Source of the DNA: Anisus vortex | Lineage: Eukaryota; Mollusca; Gastropoda; Planorbidae | Reading direction: 5' to 3' | Assembly (NCBI GenBank): GCA_949126835.1 | Contig: OX421509.1 | Location: 12,986,420-13,050,419, forward strand | Length of the DNA: 64,000 nucleotides | Shown: piece after piece, positions 36,482-48,080 of the stretch | Layout: the number at the start of each line of letters is the position of its first letter | Numbering within the stretch: the stretch's first letter is position 1 | Translations under genes and position numbers: made by a program | Notes under the pieces: model-generated | Seen by the model: the letters and a program-made list of their open reading frames with translations, nothing else | The model's database searches: none | Told to the model about the DNA's origin: nothing

Positions 36482-37450
36482 ACCATGTTTGGGAAAATAA
36501 AAGCATTACAAATTTTGGCGCAGGCTTAACTCTGTAGATTGGATTATCGAAATTGTCTGAATATTTGACACTGCTTTGCTGTTATTTGCTAGTTATTAGA
36601 CTATAGATATATGTAGCAAAATATATTTTATTATTATAAATTAAACAAATAAAATACAGCAGCTGTTTAATCATTAGTACTTAAAATGATGCAGACGTAA
36701 CTAAGGGAATGTATCCAGTAAATTAATTATTTTACATTTTAGTACTAGTTACTTGCCCTTGTCGTCTGCCTCTGTATTTTTTTGTATAAAACTAAAATCA
36801 GTTTGGATAGTAATGAACTTCTCTGAAATAACTTGTAATACAGTCAAATAAAACATCGTATTAAAATATAACTTAACAGCCTTTCACTATGTATAGGTTT
36901 ACTGATAGTAAACATTGTATAACAAATTTATAAGTAAAAATTAATACTAGACCTTTTTGTGTGCCCTCTCTTCTCCAGACCGTATAACCAAAGATATTGT
37001 ATTACCGATACTAATTGATGTTCTGCGTGACCAAGACTGCCAAATAAAGTGTTTTACTTGTGTTTATAATAAAAAAAATTAAAATCGTTGTAGAATTGAT
37101 CTCAACAATTAAGAATAACAGACTTTTTGTGTGTCTCCCCTTTAGTTTAAAAAAAAAATAATACAGGGGCAGATGACAAGGGCAAATAACTAGTACTAAA
37201 ATGTGAAAAAAATGAATTTCCTGAATACATTCCCTTAGTTCCATTTGCATAATTTTTAGTATTCAACTGTTAAGCAGGCTACTGTATTTTATTTTTTAAA
37301 TTTTAATAATAACAATTAATTTGCTACATATAGACTAACAACTAGTATACAGCGAGGCAGCATAAAATATTCACACACATTTTGAGAATCCAATCTACAG
37401 AGTTAAGCTTGCGCCAAAATGTGTAATGCTTTTATTTTTCCAAACTTGGT
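36482..37450. mobile_element. Foldback element with ~320-bp inverted arms
   Basis: Left arm 36482-36805 and right arm 37140-37450 are inverted copies. The outer ends read AAAATAAAAGCATTACA, TTTTGGCGCAGGCTTAACTC and TGTAGATTGGATT and their mirror; the inner ends share CACATTTTAGTACTAGTTA. The central 330 bp is unique and encodes nothing. Arms differ by point changes and small gaps, so this is not an assembly hairpin. Confidence 0.85.
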
Positions 37451-37859
37451 ACCGTTTTTTAAATAATTAGTTTTTTAAATAATTAACTTTCGACTTATTG
37501 TTTGCGGCTTCCCTGTAGCATAAAGATTTGGAATGGGGATTGCCTAAACTGGTCCAGACGATCTGCAACTTCTATTGTTACAGAAATGCAAATGTAATGT
37601 ACGAGTCATAACTTGTTCACCTTACCGTATATGATTCAAGACAATATTAGGACATTCTTTATGGAAAAATGGTATTCCTTACCCCCCCCCCCCCCCTTTA
37701 CCCATTGTCAGGTAATCTCCACGACTAGTACTTAGGAAATTGTGCTAAGTGACCCTTGGACACACAAGATGGGCCCAATATGAGCTCAAACAGATCATTT
37801 AAATTGTTTTTTTAAATTCTTGTATATGTTCTAGCATAGTACTGGTAAGTAGTAACTAC

Positions 37860-37925
37860 ACATTACAGACGCTCCTTCTATAAATAATATAACGAAGATT
37901 ATTGCGTCCAATAATTTCTGATTAT
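37860..37925 (-). mobile_element. LINE 3'-tail fragment
   Basis: TTACAGACGCTCCTTCTATA and GATTATTGCGTCC are the antisense 3' tail of the LINE family at 34166-35045. Confidence 0.65.
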
Positions 37926-38354
37926 TTCAACATAAGTAAAATCTATTTTGAAAAATATTTAAATTTAAATCCTAATAATGTAAATCATATTGAATCCGAA
38001 TACCCAATCATGCTCATCTAATTACATGAAATCTTATTAGGAAATGATTAATACAAATTATACAATTTCATTCATCGTGCAGCCTTTTAAATGGCCGTTT
38101 TCTTTTTACTAATAGTAGTAGTATCTGCAAATTCCAGAACTACTTTCAACATTAACAAACCAAGTTATCAATATATGTAAAATGACTTCATGTGAATTGA
38201 AATTTTGTTTGATCTTTCATAGTATCCATAAAAAAAAAAAAAGAATAACAAGGAGTTAAGACTAGATTTGTATATTGTCACACTGCCTTTGCTATCAGAA
38301 TTATAGAGTCGACTTTTCCAACCCGTAAAACTATGCCACCGGTATGAATGAATC

Positions 38355-38525
38355 CTGATAATGCGAGTGGCATTCGGGCATGGAATGGGTTGCCTGAACA
38401 AACCAGGAAAAACAGTAACTTATCATTTAAAACATCAATAAAAATGCAAGACTAGACTCGGACCACGGATGAGCGTAGGACGCAATAATCTTCTTTATAG
38501 AAGGAGGGTCTGTAATGTATAAGAT
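38355..38525 (+). mobile_element. LINE 3'-end fragment
   Basis: GAGTGGCATTCGGGCATGGA, GGTTGCCTGAACAAACCAGG, GGATGAGCGTAGGACGCAAT and TCTGTAATGTATAAGATAAG closely match the LINE 3' end at 34860-35040. Confidence 0.82.
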
Positions 38526-40583
38526 AAGATCTTTATGCCTGTTTAAGTTGGAATCTTTTATCTATAAACTTCCTTATCTTACTTTTGCCTTACTTTACTT
38601 CTTTCTTTCTTTCTACAAAACCACAAGTAGTACAAATCAAATTAAACACAATTTATATTTATAATTTTTTTTTACATTTTTTTTATTCTTTCCATGAAAA
38701 TTAAAAAGTGTGTCTCTGAAATGAAAAAAAAAATAAAAAAATCTGTAATGATAAAAGATATCTCCCAGTCTAGGAGATGGTAGATTTTTTCTTCAAATGT
38801 AAAATTCCTACAATTGCAATGAAATATATAGGTTATTATTTCAAACAAGGCGCATGTGCGCAAATAACAAGACATTAATTCAAATGGTGGAATTAAAAAA
38901 ATTCTATTTAGAAAAAAAAAGACAAAAGGGGGGTTAAATATTGTGTATATATATATATATTGTACAGTTAATTCATGCCAGATTTATAATCAAAGTACTT
39001 TAATCTAAACTGTGGGAGTTGCTCTCAGTTATCTTCCCCTTAGAATTTAACAAGATAAACCATTACAATTAATTAACAAAAAGCCCGAGAGTTGATTTCC
39101 TGTACAGCAAACACTTTCCAAAACCTCAAGTTGTTTATTGGGTGGTTGGTTGTGGGGGACACTAAGTGAAGTTACCGGAATGGGCAAATTGATGTTTCCG
39201 TCCAGCTGATTGAGAGAGAAAAAAAACCAAACTACAACGCCTTTTAAGGGTGAAATTAAAAGGATGATTCTAACAGGTGTGGTCTTCTATGTGATGGTAA
39301 AGGAATAATACAAGTTTTTTTTCTGTCAAACCTTCAAGATGATAGCTACTAAAAAAAGAAAGTTATTCCCCTTGGCATACTACTTGTTGAAAAAAAAAAC
39401 TTGTTCGATTACTAAACAGAAAGAGGAATGTCAGGGAATAAAATAATAAACAAAAAACTTGTTCATATCATTAGTTGGAACCACTTTCTCCCATTTTTTT
39501 ATATTTTGATTATAAACAATCTTCTATTCATTTGATCATAATTTTGTTTGTTTTTTAGCACAAAAGTTTGACACAATATCTGCATCACCGACAACTGCAA
39601 GGTGAAATATACAAAATAAAATTCTACCCGACACGAGTTGACAAAAAAAAATTGTTTTTTTTTTCATTACTTAGTGTGGAAAGAACTTTTTTTTAGTTTT
39701 TATATATATATTTTATTTATATATATAATATATGCATTTAATACGCGGACAACATGTGGCAGAGGGTTTTTTGACCAGATAAAACTTTAAAAGAAAATTA
39801 AATCCGACAACAAAACATTAATATCAAAACATATTCCTGTCCACAGTCTTCTAACTAAAAGTGAAGGAAAACAAAATTGGAACTCGCTAAAACCAGAATA
39901 GACACAGAATCTTTATAAAAAAAATTTCTTTGTTAAAGCTATAAATCACTTTTAAAAAAGTTTTAATAAAATTTTGCCTTCTGAAAAGCCAATGCTAATA
40001 ATACTAAACTACAGACTGGTGACAAGAACATGCTTTGTCTGGACAAGAAACAAAAAAAAAATTACTAGGGAGGAAAAATCTATCCAATGAGCTGATCTGA
40101 GATGAATATACTATTCTTAGAGAAACATGGTACAAGCACAACTAAAAAATCAGTGCTGATTGCAAGTGCAAAGTTAAGATAGACTAGAAAAAAACATCTT
40201 TTTTATTCAGGGGGAATCAACTTATTGTTTTGTAAAAAAAAGTGTTATGTTTTGTACAGTTATCTCCTCTTGTACAAGGAAGCCTAACTGGCAGTTACAA
40301 AAAAGTCCTAAAAATTATTTAACAGTTTTTGTTCATCATGTTCAAATTCAGTCTATTAAAAAGATTATAACTACAACAACTCTTTACAAAATTGGAACCA
40401 ATGTGCAACAATAAGAATAATTATTTTTAAAAAAAAAGTTTGCCTATTTCAAGATGAAGAGAAGTAAAAAGATGGAACATTTATTAAAAACACAGAAACA
40501 ACAAAGTTTACATTACAAGTTATTCCTGGCGACATGAAAAATATTCTGTAAGACTACTAGCGGAACTTGGGAGCCGAGGGTTT
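38526..40583 (-). other. Probable antizyme 3' UTR and downstream flank
   Basis: About 2 kb, A/T-rich, free of recognisable transposons and open frames, directly following the antizyme stop. AATAAA is present on the minus strand at several points (for example near 40480 and 39710), so the polyadenylation site cannot be chosen from sequence alone. Confidence 0.4.
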
Positions 40584-40813
40584 TTAACCATCGCTGCAGC
40601 TACCTTCCTCGCTGCCCTCGCTGGAGGAGAGGCGCTTTGTGCGCCTCTCCCCGCGGGCTTCCTCCTCATCGCTGGAAGACTCGCTCTCCGAGTCGGAATC
40701 CTTCTCTATGGTGTAGGCCATAAAGAGCAAGTCCTGGGCAGGACAGACAACCAGCGGGTGGGAAGGGGGCAGGATCTGGAACCCGAAGAAGTTGAAAACT
40801 CTCAGGAGGGACA
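40584..40813 (-). CDS. OAZ: Antizyme coding exon 5 (C-terminus and stop)
   Basis: The acceptor CCCCCTGCAG precedes TG-TCC-CTC. It encodes SLLRVFNFFGFQILPPSHPL, then VVCPAQDLLFMAYTIE, the conserved C-terminal antizyme core. It ends with an acidic tail of about 39 residues (runs of Ser/Asp/Glu, SSSDEEE and SEGSEEGS, around a basic RRTKR) and TAA at 40586-40584. Vertebrate OAZ1 stops about ten residues after the same YTFE core, so the tail is an extension here. Confidence 0.95.
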
Positions 40814-43800
40814 CTGCAGGGGGAAAGAAAGAACAAAAGATTTTAACAAATCACAAATTTAACAGACTCCAATAAAATTTTAAAAAATAACATATTGACC
40901 AGGGATGTTAATGATGGGACAAAATTGTTCATTGGTCACCAATCTGTTTAAAAAGCAATTGTTTTTTTCTGGAAGATGATCTGTTACAGCAAATAGACCC
41001 ATGTAGTGGCACAAATCAAGTCAAAACCTAACACTGACTACACAGAGACGTGACCAACCAAGTGAAAGTAAATGGAAAATATGTTTATGTGCGTAACAAT
41101 AATTGGTATAACCTGATGATGTATATACAAATATATAACATACAGGACTACTTTATTAAATGGAAATTTGGTTTACTCAAGAAGTAAAAGGGTTTGGTAT
41201 TTCTACAACCTAAACTTGTGTACTGTACTTGTGAAGTGTTTAATATTTGTCAAAATTTAATCATATAAATAATATTATAATAATAAGCACAATTAAACAA
41301 CTAGATAAAGAAAAAGAAGAATTGTTTAAAGTGATTTCAAAACATTAATACCCGTAATGTTGAATATCTTATAACTTATTGTATCATCTACTTGTATGAA
41401 TTTGAGCTTTGATAAAATAGCGCTGATTGTCTCTTTTCTTCATTTTTACTGTCTACCTATATTTTTTTATCCACAACTTTACAGTTTATGAAAGTATGAC
41501 CCGGGCCCAGAACAATATAATAAAAAAATTTACACTTACTCGGTGGCTTATAGTTACTTTAGGACAACATGAAATTTTAACCTATGGTCTGCTAATTATA
41601 TTAGTATAACACAAAACCAACTAAAATAAATAAAAAAAATTCTAATTGATCATCAGTGCTAAGTATGTATACTAGGAAATTGAGGAACCAGTCTAAATAA
41701 AAAGTGAAAACTACAATAGGCCTTTTAATCCTGTATTTTTGATTCATGTGTCTTGCTGTCCTTTTTAATATTTATATATTGACTGGAAAAAAAAAATGCA
41801 GATGGCAAACAAAAAATTTCCTCTGAAAATTCCAAACTTGGGAGAGAAAAACTATTTCATGTAAAAAAAAAAATGTCTATCCCATGTAATTATATTTTGT
41901 TAGTTTCAGCATAAACATTTTGTTTTCCCAACCTGAGAGGTCAGGAAAAGGTGGAAGAATGACTAACAGATAAAAAGGACAAGTTGATCCATAGGTCCGG
42001 TGAAGCAGCTTTTCACCAGTTTCTGTGGCCACAGCATACTAAGGGTTTTTGTGGCTAGCACAATGCCCAGCCACATTTACTTTACCCCAACAGACCCAGG
42101 AACAAATCCTAGCTTTCACCAGGATTAAATCCCAGGACCTTGGGTATATCAGCTGATTGTCAGACACCGTACTCCATAATTTAACAGATTAGTTTGAAAA
42201 TTTTCATTTTCACAAACAATATTTGGTTTTGGTAAAAAAAAAACTATTAACACAACCATGATCTACATACTTTTTTTCCCAACAAACACAGATTTTAAAA
42301 AAGACATCGTCCACTTACCTCGGTCAGATCTATTCTTATTGAAGCACAAGACCACGTGTTTACAGTTGAGTTTCTCTTCAGCGTATTCCAAGAGAGTCAC
42401 CAAGCTATAGGGCGGAAAAAAAAAAAGAAACATTTCATCAAAAATGTTCATGATACTTGAGTATGTTGTTACGAATATCGGTCATAAATGAATGACGTAG
42501 TAAGGCATTGACCTCTTAACAAGTGCGTATCAGAGTCCAAGGCGACCAAGGTTTGACCTTAGTGCCCTGAGGGCAGTTTAAATAAAATAATTCGTCCAAC
42601 CCCGTGGAAATTGGAGGATAATTCTGGATCGTAGTAATTATAGAGAAAGAGGTTAAAATGCGTATTAAGACCCTGTAGAATCTTCGATGATAGTTTTCTT
42701 TGTAAAGTCCCGACCTCCTTAAAGTTAGTTCAGTTTGGAAGTTTGTCGAGTGAAGTCGCTATATTCATTTGTATATTATATGCCATTGTATTGAAACTTA
42801 TGTTGCCATCAGTTGATGAAGTTTATTGATCGTTTATATTGAGTCTACAATTTAAATAAAATTGTTTATTCAACAACTGGAGTTGTTTGATCTATCATTG
42901 TTGAGAAAGGTGTTGAAGATAATTATCACGAATATAACTACATTACTGCATAGACCTGTCAGTCAAGGAACCCCTAGCTTGGGCTACAGATTAGCAGAAT
43001 CTAGAGACTTCTAATAAAGATACAACTATATGCATTGAATCCGATTTAACGAGTCGTAATAATAGTCATCATAGAGGGCCATAACAATGTAAAGATTGTC
43101 TGTGTGAAGATAAAAAAAAGAAAAAATAACAACCCCTGGTTATGCTGCAGTTAATGATATAGTTGCCTTAGAGAGCATCAAACATAGCTGTGGGGCTTGA
43201 AGGTTTGTATTGTTGGAAGCAAAGGGTTACAAACAAATCAAAACCTTATTCAAGGAGAGGAGGGCACAAAGTATCCAGTATTGTTCTATACACTTGCCTT
43301 ATTGAATTGGCATGCAGTAAATCTCTTGAAGATTTGAGATTTTGAAATTGATCTTGCCATCCAGAATTAGGTGATTTTTATTATTGAAGTATTTATAAAA
43401 CAACTTTCTTAAATATTTTTCAATCTTAGTTATAGTGATCAATTTTCAATGAATCTAAACTGGTAACATTAAAATAATTCCTAGCACAATAAAAAAAAGT
43501 CTTTTTGGCAAAAATTATAAATTCTGTATGAATATTAATTTCATTACCGTTGATCAACCTTTCACTTACATTCATACACAGTATACAATCTAAGTCAATA
43601 CAGAGCTAGTTTTATTTATATATATATGAAAGAGATCTAGGGGTAAATTTTGTTTAATGTATACAAAAAGTGGTTAATGTTCCTATATGTCTACCTATTT
43701 AGATAGATAAGTGAGCAACAATAAGATGCTTTTTGGGGGGTAAAATTGTAACTGAATCTTTACGCCTTGGACTAAGTCTATGAATAAATAATCAATGCAA

Positions 43801-46800
43801 ATTTTTTTCAATGGAATAACCGCTGTTTTATATACACTAATATAAGAATCAAGACAGTAGAAAAAACATTGTTTTCTTTTATTTATTGCCTACTATAGAA
43901 ACTAAGGCCACAGAAACTGGTGAACGCTGCTAAAATCTGTTTGGTTGGAAGGGTACTTTACTTAATTTTTACTTTAGAAACTAAAAGATAATTTATTGTT
44001 TTGGCTATATCAAATGCAATAAGCATTAACAGCACTTTAGTCTTGGCTTAATATACAGGAATCCATTGGAATATTCCTTAAAAATTTGATTTTTATAACA
44101 TTTATTTCACATTGTACCTGTGGCAGTGCTGTGAAGCCCCTACGTTTCTGCACTCTCTGCACAAAAGTGGAAATAAAATGGGAGTGACTTGAACAAAAGG
44201 AGGCAAGTACTTTTGTTTCCTTTTGCACTATTACTTTCTTCATTAATATGTCTGCTTTTTTAAACAAACCTTTATTTTGCTGAACAAACTGGTCTTATGC
44301 GGAATAAGAGTTACATTTCAGAAATGGATTGGTAAGCATTTTGCGTCCCCACCCTCCCCGCATCACTGACATTTATGAAATGGACCTACCTTTCTTTGGA
44401 GCCTTCAGGCAGTATCCCAGCAGGCAACTCCACATAAAGAACATCCTTTACTAGAGTTGTCTCCCAGGAGACCACCAGTCCAGCCACAGGTGACACCTTG
44501 AAGGTCAGGTTTGAAGTAGCCTGAATGGAAGAGAGACACAAATGTAACAGTCAACAAAAACACAATGCAGAGAATCAACAAGCACTTCCATTACAAATGA
44601 AAGTAACAAGTTTGTTCACAAGACAATCAAAGTGTATTGTAACAAAATCAAACTCTTAACCCTATATTGCATACAGTTGCTGTGATACAAGGTTTTTTTT
44701 CTCATATGATAACCAGAGAACGAACTAAAATTTAATACATACACAAATGAGATGTTACAAATTGTAACAAAAGATATAATTGAACAGACTCATCGGTATA
44801 ACCAAGATGTTTCAAAATGTATATTGCCTCCTTTCTATGACCAGCAAGCAAACTAGGTTCAGCTCCATAAACGGAATTCTTCAACATGAAGAAATACTTC
44901 ACAAGCAGGGTGACGCTTTTTCTACACGAAAATTCCTTAACCCCCCCCCCCCCCCCACCACTATTTTCCAAGAAAAAAATATGATTATTGCAACTGAGTG
45001 AAATTATCTAATATAAATTCCAGCGACATGAAAGAGGAAAAAGAACGACGAAGCCAGGGCTGCCAACAGAAAAATTGATCTCAATAGCGCTGGCACTAAT
45101 TTTCAGTAAAGACTACTATCATTCTAAATGTAATGTTATTGTGTGCTTACATATAATATGATAAACTTGATTGAGCAGAACTGAATTTGGGCTTCATTCC
45201 ACAAATGTGGCACAATTTATAGTTTACAATAGAATGAAATGCACAAATTTTAATTTGAAACTAATACCCCTGAACCCTACTGTTGTTTTGTTTAAACTAG
45301 CGACCTGTGTAAACTAATAATACGAAAAAACAAAGTTGTACTATTTAACTAGGCTAGGATTAGTAGATAATATTTTCTTAAAATTTTGCCATTAAAAAAC
45401 TTAAAGCCTAAAACTAAATGGAAATTTAAAAGCAGGATTTCTAAATATTTAAATGTAGGCCTGCAAAATTTTCTCTAAAGAATTGTACGAAATCTAAGAA
45501 AACTATGTTATGACTTCCCACTAACTTTTACATTTTTTTTTTCAAACTATGATCACAAAAAATTGAAAGAGAAAATCAATAAGCCAAGGGAGCCTTGACT
45601 TGTATAACTATCTGGTAAAAATTCCAAGTGTAGTGAGTTTTGAAGTTATTTTCTTTTACTTGCGAATGTTTCAGTATTTCAATCATTATAAATGTCGTAA
45701 AGATAAATTTTTAGCAGTGTATTTGTATGTAAACCCTAATTCAACAATTGCTTCACAATTTTGCATTTCCAGTGGGGGGCTTTTAAAGCAATAAAAGTAT
45801 TTTTTTCATGTCTTTTATTTACTGCGTATTAAATTTTTGTGTGTGAAAGACTAGGTTCTGGTAGACAAAAGGTTCATGGCTTCAAAAGGCTTTAGTTTTT
45901 AGTGATTAACTTAGGACAGCTGTTTTAACAGAATATATACTATTGGTTGGCTAAAATTTTTTGTCGCCGTAAGCTCCCCTGGAATTGACAAAGACTAAGA
46001 GAACGTAGGACAATACAGTGCTAATCACAATGATGCACATTTGAAAAACAACTTTTCTGGTTTCTTTAATTACTTTTCTTTTCAGTTTGTCATTTGTGGT
46101 ATATCACCTGAGAAGGAAAGATTGGACCCAAAGTTTTTTTTTCTCTCTCTGTCACTCGAAATCAGTGTGCTAGTTTGAGATAAGAAACACTTAACACTGA
46201 AATGTACACTACGCAAACAAACATCATCATAATGTGTTTTTTATCTGTACAGCTTTTCTTATCTTGTTTGTTATTCTTTTTACTTCTCAAATCTGAAATG
46301 TTATCAGAATTGATACAGCGGGATACATTCCAAATGATGCATTACCAAAGTGAATGGCCTTTTTCTTTATCTAATTAGGTTCATTTAAACTGCAATCAAC
46401 TCGAGACCTCTACAAAATCAATGTGCAAACATGGTTTATAAAAAAAAACAACTCACAGGCATGGTATTCTTGCGTGCCAAGTTGTTAGAGTCATTCAGAA
46501 GATTTTTCATGTTGACAGGGGGCACTTTTGTAACCCCCACGTCGTTGCCCTCTGCCAAATCAGTCCGGCATTCTGGAGCGACGTGGGGCACATCAGGACC
46601 ACCACAGAGGCCCAGGGCCGAGAGATATAATAAACTTTCTCGAGCTGGCGCTAAAATAATATATTTAAAAAGTTGAAATATAATGGCAACTGATAAATGA
46701 AGAACAGGGGATTGTTAATCTGACCAGATAAGTGAAAACAAATATACACAACAGAGAAAAAAAAATTTATAGGCCTACACAATATATCATTTCTAGTTTT

Positions 46801-48027
46801 TCTAACAAAAAATATTTGCCACATGAAGAAATCGGACTGGCATGCTAACAGAGATGTGCAGATGTAGGCCTAAACTATTTACTCTTCTTGTATAATTAGA
46901 ATCGAAATATCTGAAAATGGTTAGCAACCAAGCATTCATTGTAGTCCACAATTTAAAACCTATTAGTGCACCCTATCACCCCTGCCCCACATGATAAAAA
47001 AAGCTTAAATTTTAAACATAGACACAAGGCATAGGGCCTAATTTATTCCCCCCCCCCCCTTTTTTTCTCTTTTCACTTTTTGACAAATCTGTTAAGCAAA
47101 AAAAAAAAAAAACCTATATGATAATGAATAATGAACAAAACTGACATTGGGCCCCTACTAGTAAAGTATTAAATTACAGTAATTTTAAAGCTACTGTTTC
47201 TGTAAAATTACATTAAATTAAATTATTGAAATTGGCAAAACACATGAAATATGGAGATTAATGATAAAAGGTAATATTGAATATAACAATAATTCCCATT
47301 CCAGTAAAAATGGCAGTTATAAATAATTTGTAAAAAAAATAATTTTGGAAAGTATTTTTACTTGATTTCTAGTTGTCCATTTTGTTTGCTGCTAAAAATA
47401 GACTACATAACTTTACTACTACATTCAGTGATTAAAAAAACTAAATTAGCTCTTTTTAATTCTAAATCTAAATAATTGACTAGGAAGAGAACACGATCAA
47501 CATTATTTGAGGCTAACTTTCGGTTGACCACTTTTCAATTGAAGTACTATTCTTGAGGCTAACTGCAACAAGTTTTTCTAAAATATTTTTGTTATCGCCA
47601 AATGCCAAATGAAATGCAATGATCAATATGATTGGTAGCCCCTGCCCACTTTTTGATCGGAATTGTTTGATATAATTTGTGAGAAACTTAACCCGAACTA
47701 AGCTACTTTAGGATGTTTAAGTTTTAAACAAAATGTACAGCTGGTAAATGAATTGTAATTGAAGCTAAAACAAATCTTTATAAATAGCAATACAATTTTG
47801 TTTTTATAAATATAATACTGCGACGTTCGACTGAAACTGGGTCATATACCGCCATCTTGAATTGTGCAACTAACAGTAAGCGAACAAAATAAATTATTAG
47901 AAAGGTTAATATATAATAACATATCTTACCTGTTCTCCTTATGTAAGGCTGGCATGTTTTCTTTTTCTTCTTCCTCTTGGGGACCAAAATTTTCGTCAAT
48001 AACGATAGCGTCAGATGCCTTTAACAT
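40584..48027 (-). CDS. OAZ: Ornithine decarboxylase antizyme, five coding exons joined through a +1 ribosomal frameshift
   Basis: Antizyme binds ornithine decarboxylase monomers, directs them to the 26S proteasome without ubiquitin and lowers polyamine uptake; polyamines induce it by stimulating +1 frameshifting. Coding exons on the minus strand: 48027-47930, 46650-46457, 44520-44390, 42404-42319, 40813-40584. All introns are GT-AG and the phases (2, 0, 2, 1) agree. Frame 0 has 51 codons and ends LGPGPLWWS then TGA, matching the GPGP-W-S ending before the animal antizyme shift site. Reading +1 gives 245 residues (human OAZ1 has 228). Family blocks are plain: DVLYVELPAGILPEGSKES, LVTLLEYAEEKL, VVLCFNKNRSDR, VFNFFGFQILPPSHPLV and FMAYTIE. 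The start is the first in-frame ATG after an upstream TAG; a second ATG lies at codon 25, and two in-frame starts also occur in vertebrates. The C-terminus carries an unusually long acidic serine-rich tail. Identification is near certain; UTR ends are not resolved. Confidence 0.95.
41994..42175 (-). mobile_element. SINE copy in antizyme intron 4
   Basis: Minus-strand copy with the tail (GGTGAAGCAGC, CTGTGGCCACAG), the core (GCTAGCACAATGCCCAGCC) and a decayed tRNA head (ATTAAATCCCAGGACC). A deletion removes part of the middle. Confidence 0.8.
42319..42404 (-). CDS. OAZ: Antizyme coding exon 4
   Basis: The exon has 86 bases after a CCTATAG acceptor and ends G|GTAAGT. It completes the split Ser codon, then encodes LVTLLEYAEEKLNCKHVV and LCFNKNRSDR, the antizyme helix and strand segment (vertebrate FAVLLEFAEEQL / VFICFHKNREDR). 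Confidence 0.95.
42467..43086. mobile_element. Solo-LTR-like element in antizyme intron 3
   Basis: A 620-bp segment begins TGTTACGAAT and ends CCATAACA, so it has a TG..CA structure with a TGTTA/TAACA terminal inverted repeat. It is flanked by the direct repeat ATGT (42463-42466 and 43087-43090). Internal AATAAA motifs are present. No internal gag-pol region or second copy is seen, as expected for a solo LTR left by recombination. The 4-bp duplication fits Ty3/gypsy-type or related integrases. Orientation is not settled. Confidence 0.6.
43904..43963 (+). mobile_element. SINE 3'-end fragment in antizyme intron 3
   Basis: Only the SINE tail remains: GGCCACAGAAACTGGTGAAC followed by a decayed GAAGGGTACTTTACTT end. 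Confidence 0.7.
44390..44520 (-). CDS. OAZ: Antizyme coding exon 3
   Basis: The exon has 131 bases in ORF2, entered in phase 0 after a ..CATTCAG acceptor and ended by AG|GTAGGT. It encodes ATSNLTFKVSPVAG, then SWETTLVKDVLYVELPAGIL and PEGSKE. The VLYVELPAGILPEGSK block corresponds to SLYIEIPGGALPEGSK in vertebrate antizyme 1. Confidence 0.95.
44521..46456 (-). other. Antizyme intron 2
   Basis: GT-AG intron with a 17-base poly-C run at about 44940. No coding sequence or repeat copy was recognised. Confidence 0.85.
46457..46650 (-). CDS. OAZ: Antizyme coding exon 2 with the frameshift site
   Basis: The acceptor ATTTTAG precedes C-GCC-AGC. Frame 0 runs 18 codons to TGG-TCC-TGA, with the stop at 46595-46593. 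If the T of the stop is skipped, GAT-GTG-CCC-CAC follows and stays open for 46 codons to a CCT|GTGAGT donor. The exon therefore contains the end of ORF1, the shift site, and the start of ORF2. It also holds both candidate stems of the stimulatory pseudoknot. Confidence 0.95.
46514..46598 (-). promoter_or_regulatory. Antizyme +1 frameshift signal: UCC-UGA slip site and predicted H-type pseudoknot
   Basis: The slip site TCC (46598-46596) and stop TGA (46595-46593) are followed by four bases, then 5' arm CCCCACGTCG (46588-46579). Its perfect complement CGACGTGGGG lies at 46544-46535. Inside the 34-base loop, TTGGCAGAGGGCA (46558-46546) pairs with TGCCCCCTGTCAA (46526-46514... arm 46524-46512 in strict register) at 12 of 13 positions, counting one G-U pair and one A-C mismatch. 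The loop joining the first stem to the second arm is ten bases. The geometry is a classic H-type pseudoknot just 3' of the stop, where mammalian antizymes also have a pseudoknot. The shift site is established by homology; the fold is read by eye. Confidence 0.85.
46651..47929 (-). other. Antizyme intron 1
   Basis: GT-AG intron, A/T-rich, with a poly-C run near 47050. No repeat family or other gene was recognised in it. Confidence 0.85.
47930..48027 (-). CDS. OAZ: Antizyme coding exon 1 (frame 0, N-terminus)
   Basis: It encodes 32 codons, starting MLKASDAIVIDENFG and continuing through a Glu-rich stretch to HKEN, then two bases of a split Ser codon. The donor is AG|GTAAGA. An in-frame TAG lies 45 bases upstream of the ATG with no ATG between, which fixes the start. 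The N-terminal sequence is poorly conserved in the family; the assignment rests on phase and frame agreement with exon 2. Confidence 0.85.
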
Positions 48028-48035
48028 TGCTTTAA

Positions 48036-48050
48036 TCACCGTCCTATCAT
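48036..48050 (-). other. Minimal upstream ORF in the antizyme 5' leader
   Basis: ATG-ATA-GGA-CGG-TGA lies just upstream of the antizyme start, out of frame with it, with nine bases between its stop and the main ATG. A ribosome starting here would have to reinitiate. Whether it is transcribed depends on the unknown start site. Confidence 0.5.
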
Positions 48051-48080
48051 CGAGAAGGCTGATGACGTTCTACTGGAATA

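Noticed and set aside
44732..45001. Small frames on both strands in antizyme intron 2
   Set aside because: No conserved motif and no splice partner; the region is intronic.
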